Of a stretch of DNA of 35,008 nucleotides, positions 8,950 to 16,749 are shown piece after piece. The position numbers and the translations under genes were made by a program. Within the stretch, counting starts at the first letter, position 1, and every line of letters starts with the position of its first letter. The notes beneath the pieces were generated by a model. The model made no database searches, had not been told where the DNA came from, and saw only the letters and a program-made list of their open reading frames with translations. Origin of the DNA: JBKHAJ01 sp964641125 (lineage in GTDB: Bacteria; Spirochaetota; Spirochaetia; SPDA01; CAZSGZ01); NCBI GenBank assembly GCA_964641125.1, contig CAZXMO010000033.1:1-35008 (forward strand). The letters run 5' to 3'.

Positions 8950-8950
8950 G

Positions 8951-9238
8951 CTACAGAACCTGTGGAATAGTCAAGAATCCGTCGTCGGCATCGGGGGCTT
9001 TTTCGATAAGGGTGCCGGTCGAGTCGAAGTCATCGGGGGCATCTTCTCTGACGCGGTTATCGCTTTGCAGGGCGTGCGTCGTCGGTTCGAGGCCGGTTAC
9101 GTCTATTTCCTGCATCGACGAGAAATGCTCGAGCATCCGGGTTACCGCGTCGTTGAGTTTACGGGCGTCATCATCCGAGAGGGCCAGCCGGGCGAGCTGG
9201 GCCGTGATGAGGAGCTCCTTTGTATCCATAGAGGGCAC
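8951..9238 (-). CDS. gatC: Asp-tRNA(Asn)/Glu-tRNA(Gln) amidotransferase subunit C
   Basis: 95 aa with typical GatC features: KELLITAQLARLALSDDDARKLN, the central HFSSMQEIDVTGLEPTTHA and an RVREDAP segment. GatC is the small strap that holds GatA and GatB together. Two starts are possible. GTG at 9238 has GAGGGG just upstream; ATG at 9229 lies 7 nt after a TAATGT element and could be used by a leaderless transcript. It is the first gene of gatC-gatA-gatB-aspS. Confidence 0.92.
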   Translation of the reverse strand: MPSMDTKELLITAQLARLALSDDDARKLNDAVTRMLEHFSSMQEIDVTGLEPTTHALQSDNRVREDAPDDFDSTGTLIEKAPDADDGFLTIPQVL

Positions 9239-9265
9239 ATTACCCCCTCGGATTCCCTATGTCAA
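9237..9265 (-). promoter_or_regulatory. Candidate gatCAB-aspS promoter
   Basis: On the minus strand TTGACA (9260-9265) is followed, after 17 nt, by TAATGT (9237-9242). The -35 is perfect; the -10 keeps the key T, A and final T. If real, transcription would begin almost at the ATG at 9229, making the gatC message leaderless. The overlap with the GTG start makes this uncertain. Confidence 0.4.
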
Positions 9266-9312
9266 GGCTGAAACCGGTCCGCACCATTGCCCCGCCTAAT
9301 ATTTGGTTAAAT

Positions 9313-9341
9313 TTGACTTATCTACCCCTTCATCGTATTAT
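9313..9341 (+). promoter_or_regulatory. Candidate promoter for the glycosidase-djlA unit
   Basis: TTGACT (9313-9318), 17-nt spacer, TATTAT (9336-9341); an overlapping TATAAT lies at 9339-9344. It sits in an AT-rich stretch about 58 bp before the GTG start at 9400 and points toward it. This accounts for most of the 161-bp gap between gatC and the glycosidase gene. Confidence 0.6.
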
Positions 9342-9399
9342 AATAAACAGCATAAAAGGTACATTAATATTCTGCATGTGAATTCCTTGAGGAGAAAAA

Positions 9400-10821
9400 G
9401 TGACAAAGAAGAATTTTCCTACGGTTCATTTCTATGACCAAGATTTCGTAGATATCTACGAACGCTCGTGGGCGTGGATCCAGGATTTCTGGAAAAAAGG
9501 AACAAAAAAAAACGGCTTTTCCAGCAGGTACTTCAATTACCCCGATAATCCGAATTTAAGCCAATCCGATACCATTCTCTCGACTTTTTTCTTAGTCTAC
9601 AGCAACAAGACTTATCCCGTGGCACCCCTGCTGGAAAACTTCTACAACAAGCAGGAAGAAAACGGGGCCATCCGGGGAGAGTACTCCGAATCCACCGGAA
9701 AGCCGGTTTTCACGGAAGAAAACCCCGAGGGTATTCATCCTCCCCTCTTTTCGTGGGCCGAGTTCAACATCTATCACAAAATCGGCCTCAAGAAGCGGAT
9801 CAAGGACATCATGCCGATCCTCCAGAGCTACTACGAGTGGGTCGAGGCCTCCTTTATGCAGGAGAACGGCCTGTACAGCGTTCCCGTCGAAACTTCGATG
9901 ATGCCGGGAGCTCCCCGCAAGAGGGCCTACTACTCGGTGGACTTCAACGCTCAGATGGCCGTCAACGCCCTCTACATGTCCGCCCTAGGGGACGTGCTGA
10001 ACGACAAAGAGATAAGCTTTACCTTCAAAAAGAAGTACTTCTCCATAAAAACCCGTATCAACACGCTGATGTGGAGCGAGGAGGACGGGATCTACTACGA
10101 CCTCGACAAGAAAGAGAGCCACTTAGGGGTCAAGAGCGTCGCCGCCTTCTGGACCCTCCTCGCCGAAATTCCCAACGAGGACAAGGCCAACCGGCTGATC
10201 GAGCAGCTGAAGGACCCCGACGTCTTCGGGACCGAGAACCCTTTCCCGACCTTAGCTGTTTCGGAGCCCTCCTTCGACAAGAAAGGGAAGGGAGGAAAGG
10301 GAAGCGTGTATCCCTCGTTCACCTTCATGATCATCAAGGGACTCGAGAAGTACGGAAGATACGACCTCGCCCGGGAGTGCTCCATCCGGCACCTCTACTT
10401 CATGCTCGATACCCTTCATCCGGAGGGAAAGGATAAGGGAGATGTGTGGGAAGCATACATGCCCATGCAGGAGGGTCCCGCCCAATGGACCAATCACCCC
10501 GAATTTCCCCGGCCCAAATATCTTTCCTACGTGGGGCTCGCCACCATATCGCTGATGATCGAAAACGTGGTAGGCCTCTTTATCAGTCTTCCCCGGAAAA
10601 CGGTGGACTGGATCGTCCCGACCTTAGAGATTATGGGGATCGAGAACCTCTCCTTGAAGCGGAATATGATTACCATCCTCAGCAACAAGAGCGGCCGGGG
10701 CTGGGAAATACGGTTGGAATCGGAGAAGCTCTACTACTTTACCATCAATATCCTGGGGGAAAAGAAAAAGACCCTTCCCATCCCCTCGGGTAAGTGCTCG
10801 ATGCTCATCGACAAACTGTAG
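9400..10821 (+). CDS. Trehalase/GH63-like (alpha/alpha)6-barrel glycosidase
   Basis: 473 aa. The sequence has the helical-hairpin pattern of the six-hairpin glycosidases (GH37 trehalase, GH63 and MGH1-like): YYSVDFNAQMAVNALYM, LMWSEEDGIYYDLD, SVAAFWTLLAEIP, and a C-terminal block with GDVWEAYMPMQEGPAQW followed by YLSYVGLATISLMIENVVGL. No signal peptide is seen, so it probably acts on an intracellular glucoside or glycerate-type solute; the substrate cannot be named from the sequence. GTG start with GAGGAG 5 nt upstream. The end lies 10 bp before the DjlA-like gene. Leu codons TTA/CTA here are nearly all followed by G. Confidence 0.65.
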   Translation: MTKKNFPTVHFYDQDFVDIYERSWAWIQDFWKKGTKKNGFSSRYFNYPDNPNLSQSDTILSTFFLVYSNKTYPVAPLLENFYNKQEENGAIRGEYSESTGKPVFTEENPEGIHPPLFSWAEFNIYHKIGLKKRIKDIMPILQSYYEWVEASFMQENGLYSVPVETSMMPGAPRKRAYYSVDFNAQMAVNALYMSALGDVLNDKEISFTFKKKYFSIKTRINTLMWSEEDGIYYDLDKKESHLGVKSVAAFWTLLAEIPNEDKANRLIEQLKDPDVFGTENPFPTLAVSEPSFDKKGKGGKGSVYPSFTFMIIKGLEKYGRYDLARECSIRHLYFMLDTLHPEGKDKGDVWEAYMPMQEGPAQWTNHPEFPRPKYLSYVGLATISLMIENVVGLFISLPRKTVDWIVPTLEIMGIENLSLKRNMITILSNKSGRGWEIRLESEKLYYFTINILGEKKKTLPIPSGKCSMLIDKL

Positions 10822-10831
10822 CGGGGTATCT

Positions 10832-11623
10832 ATGGGCTGGATCGGTAAGATTGTAGGCGGCGCGGTCGGATTTGCCTTAGGCGGTCCCCTAGGCGCCATA
10901 GCGGGAGTGGCCCTCGGTCACGGCTTCGACGCCACCCGGGACGCCATGACCCGGGGAGGCAGGGGGACCGCCGGGGGCTTTACAGGGTTCGGCGGACAGA
11001 TCTTCGGCGAATCGCCCCTGCGCCATGCACAGCTCACCTTCTTCGTCGGCTCCTTCTCGATGCTCGCCAAGCTCGCCGCCGCGGACGGAAACGTAACCCA
11101 AGCTGAAGTTCGGACAATCGAGGAGTTCATGAACCGGGACCTCCGCTTAGATCCCCAGAGTAAGAGGGTGGCCACAGACATATTCAACACCGCCCTCTCC
11201 TCACCGGAGACCTTCGAGAGCTTTGCCGATCAGTTCTACCAGGAGTTCGCGAACCAGCCCCAGCTCTTAGAACTCATGATAGACGTCCTCTATCGGGTCA
11301 GCGCGGCCGACGGGACCATCAGCTCCTCCGAAGAGAATTTGATCCGCCGGGCCGCGGATATATTCAACTTCGGCGCATCACGCCTCGACAACATCAAAAA
11401 GCGGTACTCCCGCAGCGACGATACCTACTACGCCGTCCTCGGCTGCTCCCGGTCCGACTCGGACGAAACCATCAAGAAGGCCTACAAGAGCCTAGTCAGG
11501 GAGTATCATCCCGACACCATCGCGTCGAAGGGACTTCCCGAGGAGTTTACCGAGTTCGCAAACAAGAAGTTTCGGGAGATCCGGGAAGCCTACGAAACAA
11601 TCAGGAAAGAACGGGGCTTCTAA
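10832..11623 (+). CDS. DjlA-like co-chaperone (TerB + J domain)
   Basis: 263 aa. Residues 1-30 are a Gly-zipper hydrophobic segment likely to insert in or lie on the membrane (GGAVGFALGGPLGAIAG). Residues 65-185 form a TerB-like helical domain with the paired Asp/Gly motifs AAADGNVTQAE and SAADGTISSSEE. Residues 197-262 are a J domain carrying the essential HPD (226-228), which stimulates DnaK ATPase. The order membrane segment-TerB-J is that of DjlA, though the anchor is a Gly-zipper. The gene overlaps the convergent MFS gene by 4 bp at its 3' end. Confidence 0.85.
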   Translation: MGWIGKIVGGAVGFALGGPLGAIAGVALGHGFDATRDAMTRGGRGTAGGFTGFGGQIFGESPLRHAQLTFFVGSFSMLAKLAAADGNVTQAEVRTIEEFMNRDLRLDPQSKRVATDIFNTALSSPETFESFADQFYQEFANQPQLLELMIDVLYRVSAADGTISSSEENLIRRAADIFNFGASRLDNIKKRYSRSDDTYYAVLGCSRSDSDETIKKAYKSLVREYHPDTIASKGLPEEFTEFANKKFREIREAYETIRKERGF

Positions 11624-12882
11624 TCGGGGGCACTTCGAAAATCTATCCTGCTCAAGAATATCGTACTCACAATCACCAAAAAGAGCATGACCCCGAAGAC
11701 GATCCGGTAGGAGGCCCCGCCCATACCCTCCGCGGCATCGAGAAACATCCCCGAAAAAACCGGGAGCCCCGCGCTGAAAGGGAGCACCATGATCGGGGCG
11801 AGGGAAAAGTAGTTGGTCGCGTCCTTGAGACCCGAAATTCTTTTGACCGCGGGAGGGAAGGCCAGGTGGCGTACGGCCCGGGAAATTCCTAAGAGAAAAC
11901 TCACCAGGAGGAACGCCGGGAGGGACCGGAAGAGAATGATGAGTCCGATCCCGAGCATACTCGCTATCTTCGAGAGGACGAATTTCCTCTTCAGGGCCAG
12001 CAGATCGAACCACCCCAGGACGAGGTGAACGCATACCTGTGCCGAATAGTACAGGGCGATGAAGAGCCCCGCGGCGATCGCATCCGAAATTTCGCAGTAC
12101 CCGACGGCGTAGTTGGCATAAAAACTGATTACCGTTATGACCGCGTAGGTTTCGATATCGCTCAGGAGATAGAAGATGAATCCCCGGTTGCGGATTATCT
12201 GCCTTCCCGAACGGTAGAGATGAGCGAAGAAGTTCGAGTGGCGCACCCCGGCCTCTCCGGAGCCTTCCGCCTCCCGGGTTATCAGATACATAAAGGTCCC
12301 GATGAGAAAGACACCCCCCACCGAGATGAAGATGATTCCGGCGGCCCGGGGATCCATGGAGTACCGCTTGACGGTGCCTAAGACGATAAAACTCGTAATC
12401 AGCCGGGCGATGGTCTGAGTGAACATGATCACCGCCATAGCCGAAAAGACCTTACGCTCGGAAAAGAGCTTCATCAGGTAGTTCTGCCAGATGGGGAGGA
12501 TCAGCCCTATCCCTAACGAGAAGAGGGAGTAACACACCAGAAACAGAGTCAGCGTGGAATCGGTGTACCCCCCCGCCGTGAGTACTATTCCGAAGATGAA
12601 CAACGGAATCGATCCGTAGGTGTGAGTGATCAGTATGACCGTTCGCTTGTTTTCGAGATGCGAGGTCAGATATCCCGCGAGAAGGCCGAACAGAGACATC
12701 CCCACGAAAAAGAGGGTAGGCACCAGCCCGACCACCGTGCTCGGCGCGCCGAGGTTGCGCAGGAAGAGCTGCAGAAAGGTCGACTCGACCACTATAGGGA
12801 GTCCGATCCCCCAGAAGAGCTCGCCTAAGGAGGAGCCTAGGACGTTCCGGAAAAAGAGTGTGTCCTGTTCGCCGTTCTTCAT
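11620..12882 (-). CDS. MFS transporter
   Basis: About 420 aa with some 12 predicted membrane helices in two halves and a basic loop near the middle (TREAEGSGEAGVRHSN). Typical segments are VGLVPTLFFVGMSLFGLLAGYL, split by short loops, and LENKRTVIL after helix 2, matching the family's loop 2-3 position. The substrate is unknown. I chose ATG at 12882, which has GAGG 6 nt upstream; a GTG 12 nt earlier is possible but lacks a ribosome site at good distance. Transcribed divergently from the DUF362 gene; the 3' end overlaps djlA by 4 bp. Confidence 0.85.
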   Translation of the reverse strand: MKNGEQDTLFFRNVLGSSLGELFWGIGLPIVVESTFLQLFLRNLGAPSTVVGLVPTLFFVGMSLFGLLAGYLTSHLENKRTVILITHTYGSIPLFIFGIVLTAGGYTDSTLTLFLVCYSLFSLGIGLILPIWQNYLMKLFSERKVFSAMAVIMFTQTIARLITSFIVLGTVKRYSMDPRAAGIIFISVGGVFLIGTFMYLITREAEGSGEAGVRHSNFFAHLYRSGRQIIRNRGFIFYLLSDIETYAVITVISFYANYAVGYCEISDAIAAGLFIALYYSAQVCVHLVLGWFDLLALKRKFVLSKIASMLGIGLIILFRSLPAFLLVSFLLGISRAVRHLAFPPAVKRISGLKDATNYFSLAPIMVLPFSAGLPVFSGMFLDAAEGMGGASYRIVFGVMLFLVIVSTIFLSRIDFRSAPD

Positions 12883-12917
12883 GCCGGGCCTCACTTTATG
12901 TAATACATCCTTTTTAC

Positions 12918-12932
12918 TATACTCGAACTATG
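12918..12932 (+). promoter_or_regulatory. Candidate -10 box directly before the DUF362 start (leaderless)
   Basis: TATACT at 12918-12923 ends 6 nt before the ATG at 12930, and no Shine-Dalgarno-like purine run precedes that ATG. The expected transcription start falls on or next to the ATG. The -35 (TTTATG at 12895-12900, 17-nt spacing) is weak. Confidence 0.4.
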
Positions 12933-14045
12933 GTTTCAAATCGTATTTTTGTACAGTACGGGAACGATCCGAAGGAGATGGTCAAGGCGGTCCTCCGTCG
13001 TGCCTCGATAGCGGCGGCCCTCGACAAAAACGCTTCCTACGCCCTCAAACCGAATCTCGTCGTCGGTAAGCCGGCGGAAACGGGAGCAACCACAACTCCC
13101 GAGATTACGGCGGGAGTGATAGAGTATCTCCAAGACCATGGGTGCACCCGCATATCCATTATGGAGAGCTCCTGGGTCGGTGAAGATACTCGCAGGGCGT
13201 TCAAAACGTGCGGCTACGAGATGCTGGCGAAGCGGTACGGTGTAAGCCTCGTCGATCTGAAGCGGGACCGCACGGTAACCGTCCGGGCGGTCGATATGGA
13301 GCTCGAGCTGTGCAGATCGGCCGTCGAAACCGACGTCCTCATCAACCTCCCCGTCCTCAAGGGACACTGCCAGGTGGGAATGACCTGCGCCCTGAAAAAC
13401 CTGAAGGGGTGCATCCCCGACGGGGAGAAGCGCCGGTATCACACCCTAGGCCTCCACGAGCCCATCGCCCTCCTCAATACCGTCCTGAAACAGAATATCA
13501 TCATCGTTGACGGGCTTCGGGGAGATCTCACCTTCGAAGAGGGGGGAACTCCGGTCCCCATGGATATGGTCGTCCTCGGTACCGATCCTGTTTTGATCGA
13601 CAGCTTCGCAGCCGGTCTCATGGGTTTCGACCTGGAAAAGATCCCCTACATCCGGCGCGCCGAGGAGCTCGGGGCGGGAAGCATGGACTTACGTTCCGCG
13701 GAAATTCTCGAGGAGGGACAGCGGCCGAAACGACGACCCGCTGAAGCCGGCGGCGTTCTCCGCAGGGCGGGGGAAATACGGCGGCTCACAGCATTAGTGG
13801 ATGACGGAAGCGCCTGCTCCGCCTGTTACGGGGGGCTCATTCATGCACTCTATCGAATGGACAATCCCCGGGGTTTCCTCCCGGAAAAGGGGAAACTCTT
13901 TATCGGTCAGGACTTCAGGGGAAAAGGGGGACGGGGAATCGGAATCGGCAACTGTACCTCCGGATTCGATCGCTTCTGTCCGGGATGTCCGCCTAAGGCC
14001 GCCGAGATCCGGATGTTCCTAAAAGATCTTCCCCGTATCACCTGA
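12930..14045 (+). CDS. DUF362-family protein with C-terminal Cys cluster
   Basis: 371 aa. The body matches the DUF362 pattern: KPNLVVGKPAETGATTTPE, ESSWVGEDTRRAFKTCGYE, DVLINLPVLKGHCQVGMTCALKNLKGC and LGTDPVLIDSFAAGLMG. The C-terminal 80 residues add Cys296-x2-Cys299, Cys342, Cys350-x2-Cys353, a spacing that could hold an iron-sulfur cluster (inference). The family's biochemistry is poorly defined. The N-terminus is set at the ATG at 12930, since the 24 upstream codons of the longer frame lie within the divergent MFS gene region. The 3' end overlaps the convergent lplA by 8 bp. Confidence 0.8.
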   Translation: MVSNRIFVQYGNDPKEMVKAVLRRASIAAALDKNASYALKPNLVVGKPAETGATTTPEITAGVIEYLQDHGCTRISIMESSWVGEDTRRAFKTCGYEMLAKRYGVSLVDLKRDRTVTVRAVDMELELCRSAVETDVLINLPVLKGHCQVGMTCALKNLKGCIPDGEKRRYHTLGLHEPIALLNTVLKQNIIIVDGLRGDLTFEEGGTPVPMDMVVLGTDPVLIDSFAAGLMGFDLEKIPYIRRAEELGAGSMDLRSAEILEEGQRPKRRPAEAGGVLRRAGEIRRLTALVDDGSACSACYGGLIHALYRMDNPRGFLPEKGKLFIGQDFRGKGGRGIGIGNCTSGFDRFCPGCPPKAAEIRMFLKDLPRIT

Positions 14046-15081
14046 TCTCACAGCCGGAGAGCTCGGCAACGATTCGGAGGGTAAGCTCTTCGAGCTTTTG
14101 GTTGAACTCCTCCGCACCGTCCGCCGCCGTATACTCTAAGGAAACCTCCCGAAGGGCCCGGGCGATTTCCGCGGGAGCATACCGGATTTCTTTCAGAGCG
14201 CTGATGATCGATTCCGTCAGATCGCCGTCCAGGACGTCGGAATAGAGGCGTACATCCTCGATAATCCCGTTTCCGCAGTCCAGGAAAAGCTCGACTCCCC
14301 CCCAGTCGAACCGTACGCTCAGCTGTCGGCTGAACTTAGGTGTTTTTCCAAACCGCCAGTCCCAGTCCCGGAGCATCTCATAGTATCTCCTCACATCGTC
14401 TAAGAGCTCGAGATCGTCTCTGACGAGATACTCCACGGCGCACTCGGTCCCGTGGAAGCGAAAAAACTCCTCTATAAGGGCGGAGCAGAAAACATCGTGA
14501 TCGACGGCGGCGTTGAACTCCCTGAGGTTCGCTACTTTCGAGCGGACCGAAGCGATCCCCTTCGTCTCGATCCCCTCCGCCCCGGGATTCAAGTATCGGG
14601 TAAGCCGATCCAGGTCGGTGTCGATAAGCATGGTTCCGTGATGGAAACTACGGTCGGAGCTGTTCTTAAAGGCGCTTCCCGACACCTTCCTCCCTCCGAC
14701 TAATATATCGTTCCGTCCCGATCTCTCGGCCTCGATGGAAAAGCGTTTCAAACCGTTTAAAACGACGGCGAAATTATTCTCCCGCCGGTAGATATCCCGT
14801 CCCGACATGAAGGTGAAGTTCGAATTGTTCAGGTCCTGATAGACCGCCCCGCCGCCGCTCTGCCTCCGGACGAGGCTCACCCCGTTCAGCTCCATCTCCT
14901 CGACACGGCATTCGGTCCAGGGGTTTTGGAAGCGTCCGATTACTACCGATTCCCAATTGCGCCACAGGAAGAGCACATGCTGACGGGGGTCCATATCCCG
15001 GAAGATCCAGTTTTCGATTGCCAGATTGAACCAAGGGTCGTGGGCGTCCGAAACGAGGACCCGAAGGGCCGGCCGGGTCAT
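14038..15081 (-). CDS. lplA: Lipoate-protein ligase
   Basis: 347 aa. WFNLAIENWIF, VVIGRFQNPW, VRRQSGGGAVYQDLNNSNFTF and GRNDILVGGRKVSGSAFK are the LplA/LipB-fold signatures, including the lipoyl-AMP-binding Gly loop and the conserved Lys (GGRKVSG). It attaches scavenged lipoate to the lipoyl domains of 2-oxoacid dehydrogenases or glycine cleavage H protein. The C-terminal 90 residues form the accessory domain of the bipartite type. ATG at 15081 overlaps the Nudix stop (ATGA) and lies just after GGAGG. It is the last gene of the operon starting with the HIT gene. Confidence 0.93.
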   Translation of the reverse strand: MTRPALRVLVSDAHDPWFNLAIENWIFRDMDPRQHVLFLWRNWESVVIGRFQNPWTECRVEEMELNGVSLVRRQSGGGAVYQDLNNSNFTFMSGRDIYRRENNFAVVLNGLKRFSIEAERSGRNDILVGGRKVSGSAFKNSSDRSFHHGTMLIDTDLDRLTRYLNPGAEGIETKGIASVRSKVANLREFNAAVDHDVFCSALIEEFFRFHGTECAVEYLVRDDLELLDDVRRYYEMLRDWDWRFGKTPKFSRQLSVRFDWGGVELFLDCGNGIIEDVRLYSDVLDGDLTESIISALKEIRYAPAEIARALREVSLEYTAADGAEEFNQKLEELTLRIVAELSGCEIR

Positions 15082-15680
15082 CCTCCCCCTCCGAGGACGG
15101 TAAACCGGGGATCCACGGGAGCAGGGGCCGCGTTTCCCCCGGCGGTCCGCTCGATGATATGCGCGTCCGATTCGAAGGCCAAGGGCGGCAAGGGTCCGTT
15201 CAGAGGAAACCAGTCCACCTCTCCTAAGTCGTCCCCCGCCTCGAGCTTACCCCCGGTAGGAACCGCCGAAAGGACGACCACCAGCGTATGCATTCCCGGA
15301 AGCAGAAAGTTGGAAACCACGCTCAAGATTCCGGTTATCTCGATCTCGAGCCCCGTTTCTTCCCGTACCTCCCTGTGGGCCGCGCTCAGGTAATCCTCTT
15401 CGAAATTGATGAACCCCCCCGGAAGACACCACTTTCCGAAGGCGACGTACCCCCTCCGCTTTCCGAGGATGAGTGAATCGCCCCGCCGGATCAGGGCGAC
15501 CACTCCCGGTTTGGGATTCTGATAATGAACGAAGCCGCATTCCCGGCACTTGCCCCGCTCATTACCCTCGATCATTATCGTCTTCATCTCTCCCGCGCAC
15601 TTCGGACAGTAGCGGTACATTTTCTCCCGAGGTAAGGGAAGGGGACCCGAATATTCTTTGAAGTATTGCCGGGGATCCAT
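15078..15680 (-). CDS. Nudix hydrolase with N-terminal zinc ribbon
   Basis: 200 aa. Residues 25-48 hold a Cys4 zinc ribbon (CPKC ... CREC). The Nudix box follows: GGFINFEED, then HREVREETGLEIE. This layout resembles the NADH pyrophosphatase-like and ADP-ribose-type Nudix proteins; the substrate is not determined. ATG at 15680 is 11 nt after the stop of the SGNH relic; the GGGAGG at the relic's end is 15 nt away, rather far, so translation may depend on coupling with the relic. A second in-frame ATG at 15620 (MYRYCPKC) is an alternative start. Confidence 0.9.
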   Translation of the reverse strand: MDPRQYFKEYSGPLPLPREKMYRYCPKCAGEMKTIMIEGNERGKCRECGFVHYQNPKPGVVALIRRGDSLILGKRRGYVAFGKWCLPGGFINFEEDYLSAAHREVREETGLEIEITGILSVVSNFLLPGMHTLVVVLSAVPTGGKLEAGDDLGEVDWFPLNGPLPPLAFESDAHIIERTAGGNAAPAPVDPRFTVLGGGG

Positions 15681-15691
15681 GGGTCTTTTAT

Positions 15692-15820
15692 CTAACCTCC
15701 CGAAAAGCGCTCGTTGTGCAGAAAATCGCACAGGTAATTCCCGAGGAACATGTGATTCCGGGCGTCGAGATGCACTCCGTCGCCGTAGCACAGAACGGTT
15801 TGGATTTTCTTGTCGCTCAT
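15692..15820 (-). pseudogene. Internally deleted SGNH/GDSL hydrolase relic, 42 codons, in frame
   Basis: A 42-codon open frame too short for usual gene calling. It begins MSDKKIQTVLCYGD, the block I start of SGNH arylesterase-like hydrolases up to the Asp before the nucleophilic Ser. It continues directly with GVHLDARNHMFLGNYLCDFL, the block V end of the same family (catalytic D-x-x-H is DGVH). Everything between, including the catalytic Ser, the Gly and the Asn blocks, is absent. ATG is preceded by AAGGAG at 5-nt spacing (15826-15831), and the stop is TAG at 15692-15694. It lies 35 bp after the MBL-fold gene and 11 bp before the Nudix gene. It cannot be an active hydrolase. It may persist because it couples translation to the Nudix gene. 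Confidence 0.75.
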
Positions 15821-15825
15821 GACCA

Positions 15826-15831
15826 CTCCTT
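15826..15831 (-). promoter_or_regulatory. Ribosome-binding site of the SGNH relic
   Basis: AAGGAG on the minus strand, 5 nt before the ATG at 15820. Its good match and spacing show that the relic's translation start is intact. Confidence 0.7.
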
Positions 15832-15855
15832 GTAGGTTTTACTCTCCACCTCTTA

Positions 15856-16746
15856 CTACACCCGCTGCCAGCGAAGCTGCCCTATCTTGGTAACCGGCTC
15901 GATCTGTCCCTTGTCCGCGAGATATCCCAAGTGCGACTTGACCGTATTGGACACGAGGACGTACTGGTTCATATCCACCCGGATCCCGTAGTGGGAGCAC
16001 AGCTTTTCGAATATCGTCTCGGTGGAAACGGGAATTTCGCAGATTTCGAGAATGCGGGTCAGGGTATCCGTTATCTGCTCCCTGTTCTTGAGGATCAGCG
16101 GGGAAATGTCCCGGGCCGGCTCGGCATGACTCGGCACGAAGAGCTCCGCCCGGGTCTTTTCCAAAAAGGAGAGGGTCTTCAGATACCGGTCCACGTCGAA
16201 GATGTAGAAAAGATGATACTTGTCGATGATCCTCTCCGAAAACAGGCTGTCCGCCACGAAAAGGACGTTGTCGGGAGTGCGCACCCCGATCATATCGAAG
16301 AAGTGTCCCGGCAGAGGTACCGCCTCGAGACCGGTGTCGACGATCGGACCCCCGGGTTCGATCTCGTAGGCAACATCCGAGGGCTTCGCCTCCAAGAACT
16401 TGTTCCGCAAAAGGGAGAGAGGGAAGCCCCCGTAGAGAAAAGCCGGCTCGAGACGGGGAAAACGGATGAACATCGCCTCTTCCGCCGTCGCCGCAATGGA
16501 ACATCCGGTCTTCTCCTGGAGATAGTTGTTTCCCCCGATATGATCGGCATTGGAATGAGTATTGACGATGAGACGCAGATTCCACTCCCGTTCGGTAAGG
16601 GTCTTCAAGATCTGCCGTCCCGCCTCCTTGTCGTTCCCGCTGTCGATGAGGATTGCTTCGCCGTCGTTCTCGTAGATCCCCACATTGACCGGCGCGGGAA
16701 TAACGTAGGTGTGATCCCCTGCCTGTGTAATATCGGTGTATCCCAT
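15856..16746 (-). CDS. Metallo-beta-lactamase-fold hydrolase with altered metal motif
   Basis: 296 aa. The fold is seen in AILIDSGNDKEAG, NTHSNADHIGGN, PLPGHFFDMIGV, VLFVADSLF and LFVPSHAEP. The canonical HxHxDH motif reads His64-Ser-Asn66-Ala-Asp68-His69, so one site-1 His is replaced by Asn. The other ligands (His in PGH, Asp in VADS, His in PSHAE) are retained. The last 70 residues look like a winged-helix extension (TVKSHLGYLADKGQIEPV) of the kind found in some MBL hydrolases. The substrate is unknown. ATG lies 3 nt after the pgm stop. Confidence 0.85.
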   Translation of the reverse strand: MGYTDITQAGDHTYVIPAPVNVGIYENDGEAILIDSGNDKEAGRQILKTLTEREWNLRLIVNTHSNADHIGGNNYLQEKTGCSIAATAEEAMFIRFPRLEPAFLYGGFPLSLLRNKFLEAKPSDVAYEIEPGGPIVDTGLEAVPLPGHFFDMIGVRTPDNVLFVADSLFSERIIDKYHLFYIFDVDRYLKTLSFLEKTRAELFVPSHAEPARDISPLILKNREQITDTLTRILEICEIPVSTETIFEKLCSHYGIRVDMNQYVLVSNTVKSHLGYLADKGQIEPVTKIGQLRWQRV

Positions 16747-16749
16747 GGC

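Noticed and set aside
11620..14045. Convergent gene overlaps (djlA/MFS 4 bp, DUF362/lplA 8 bp) as possible regulatory antisense
   Set aside because: Short 3' overlaps are common in compact genomes and nothing else points to regulation.
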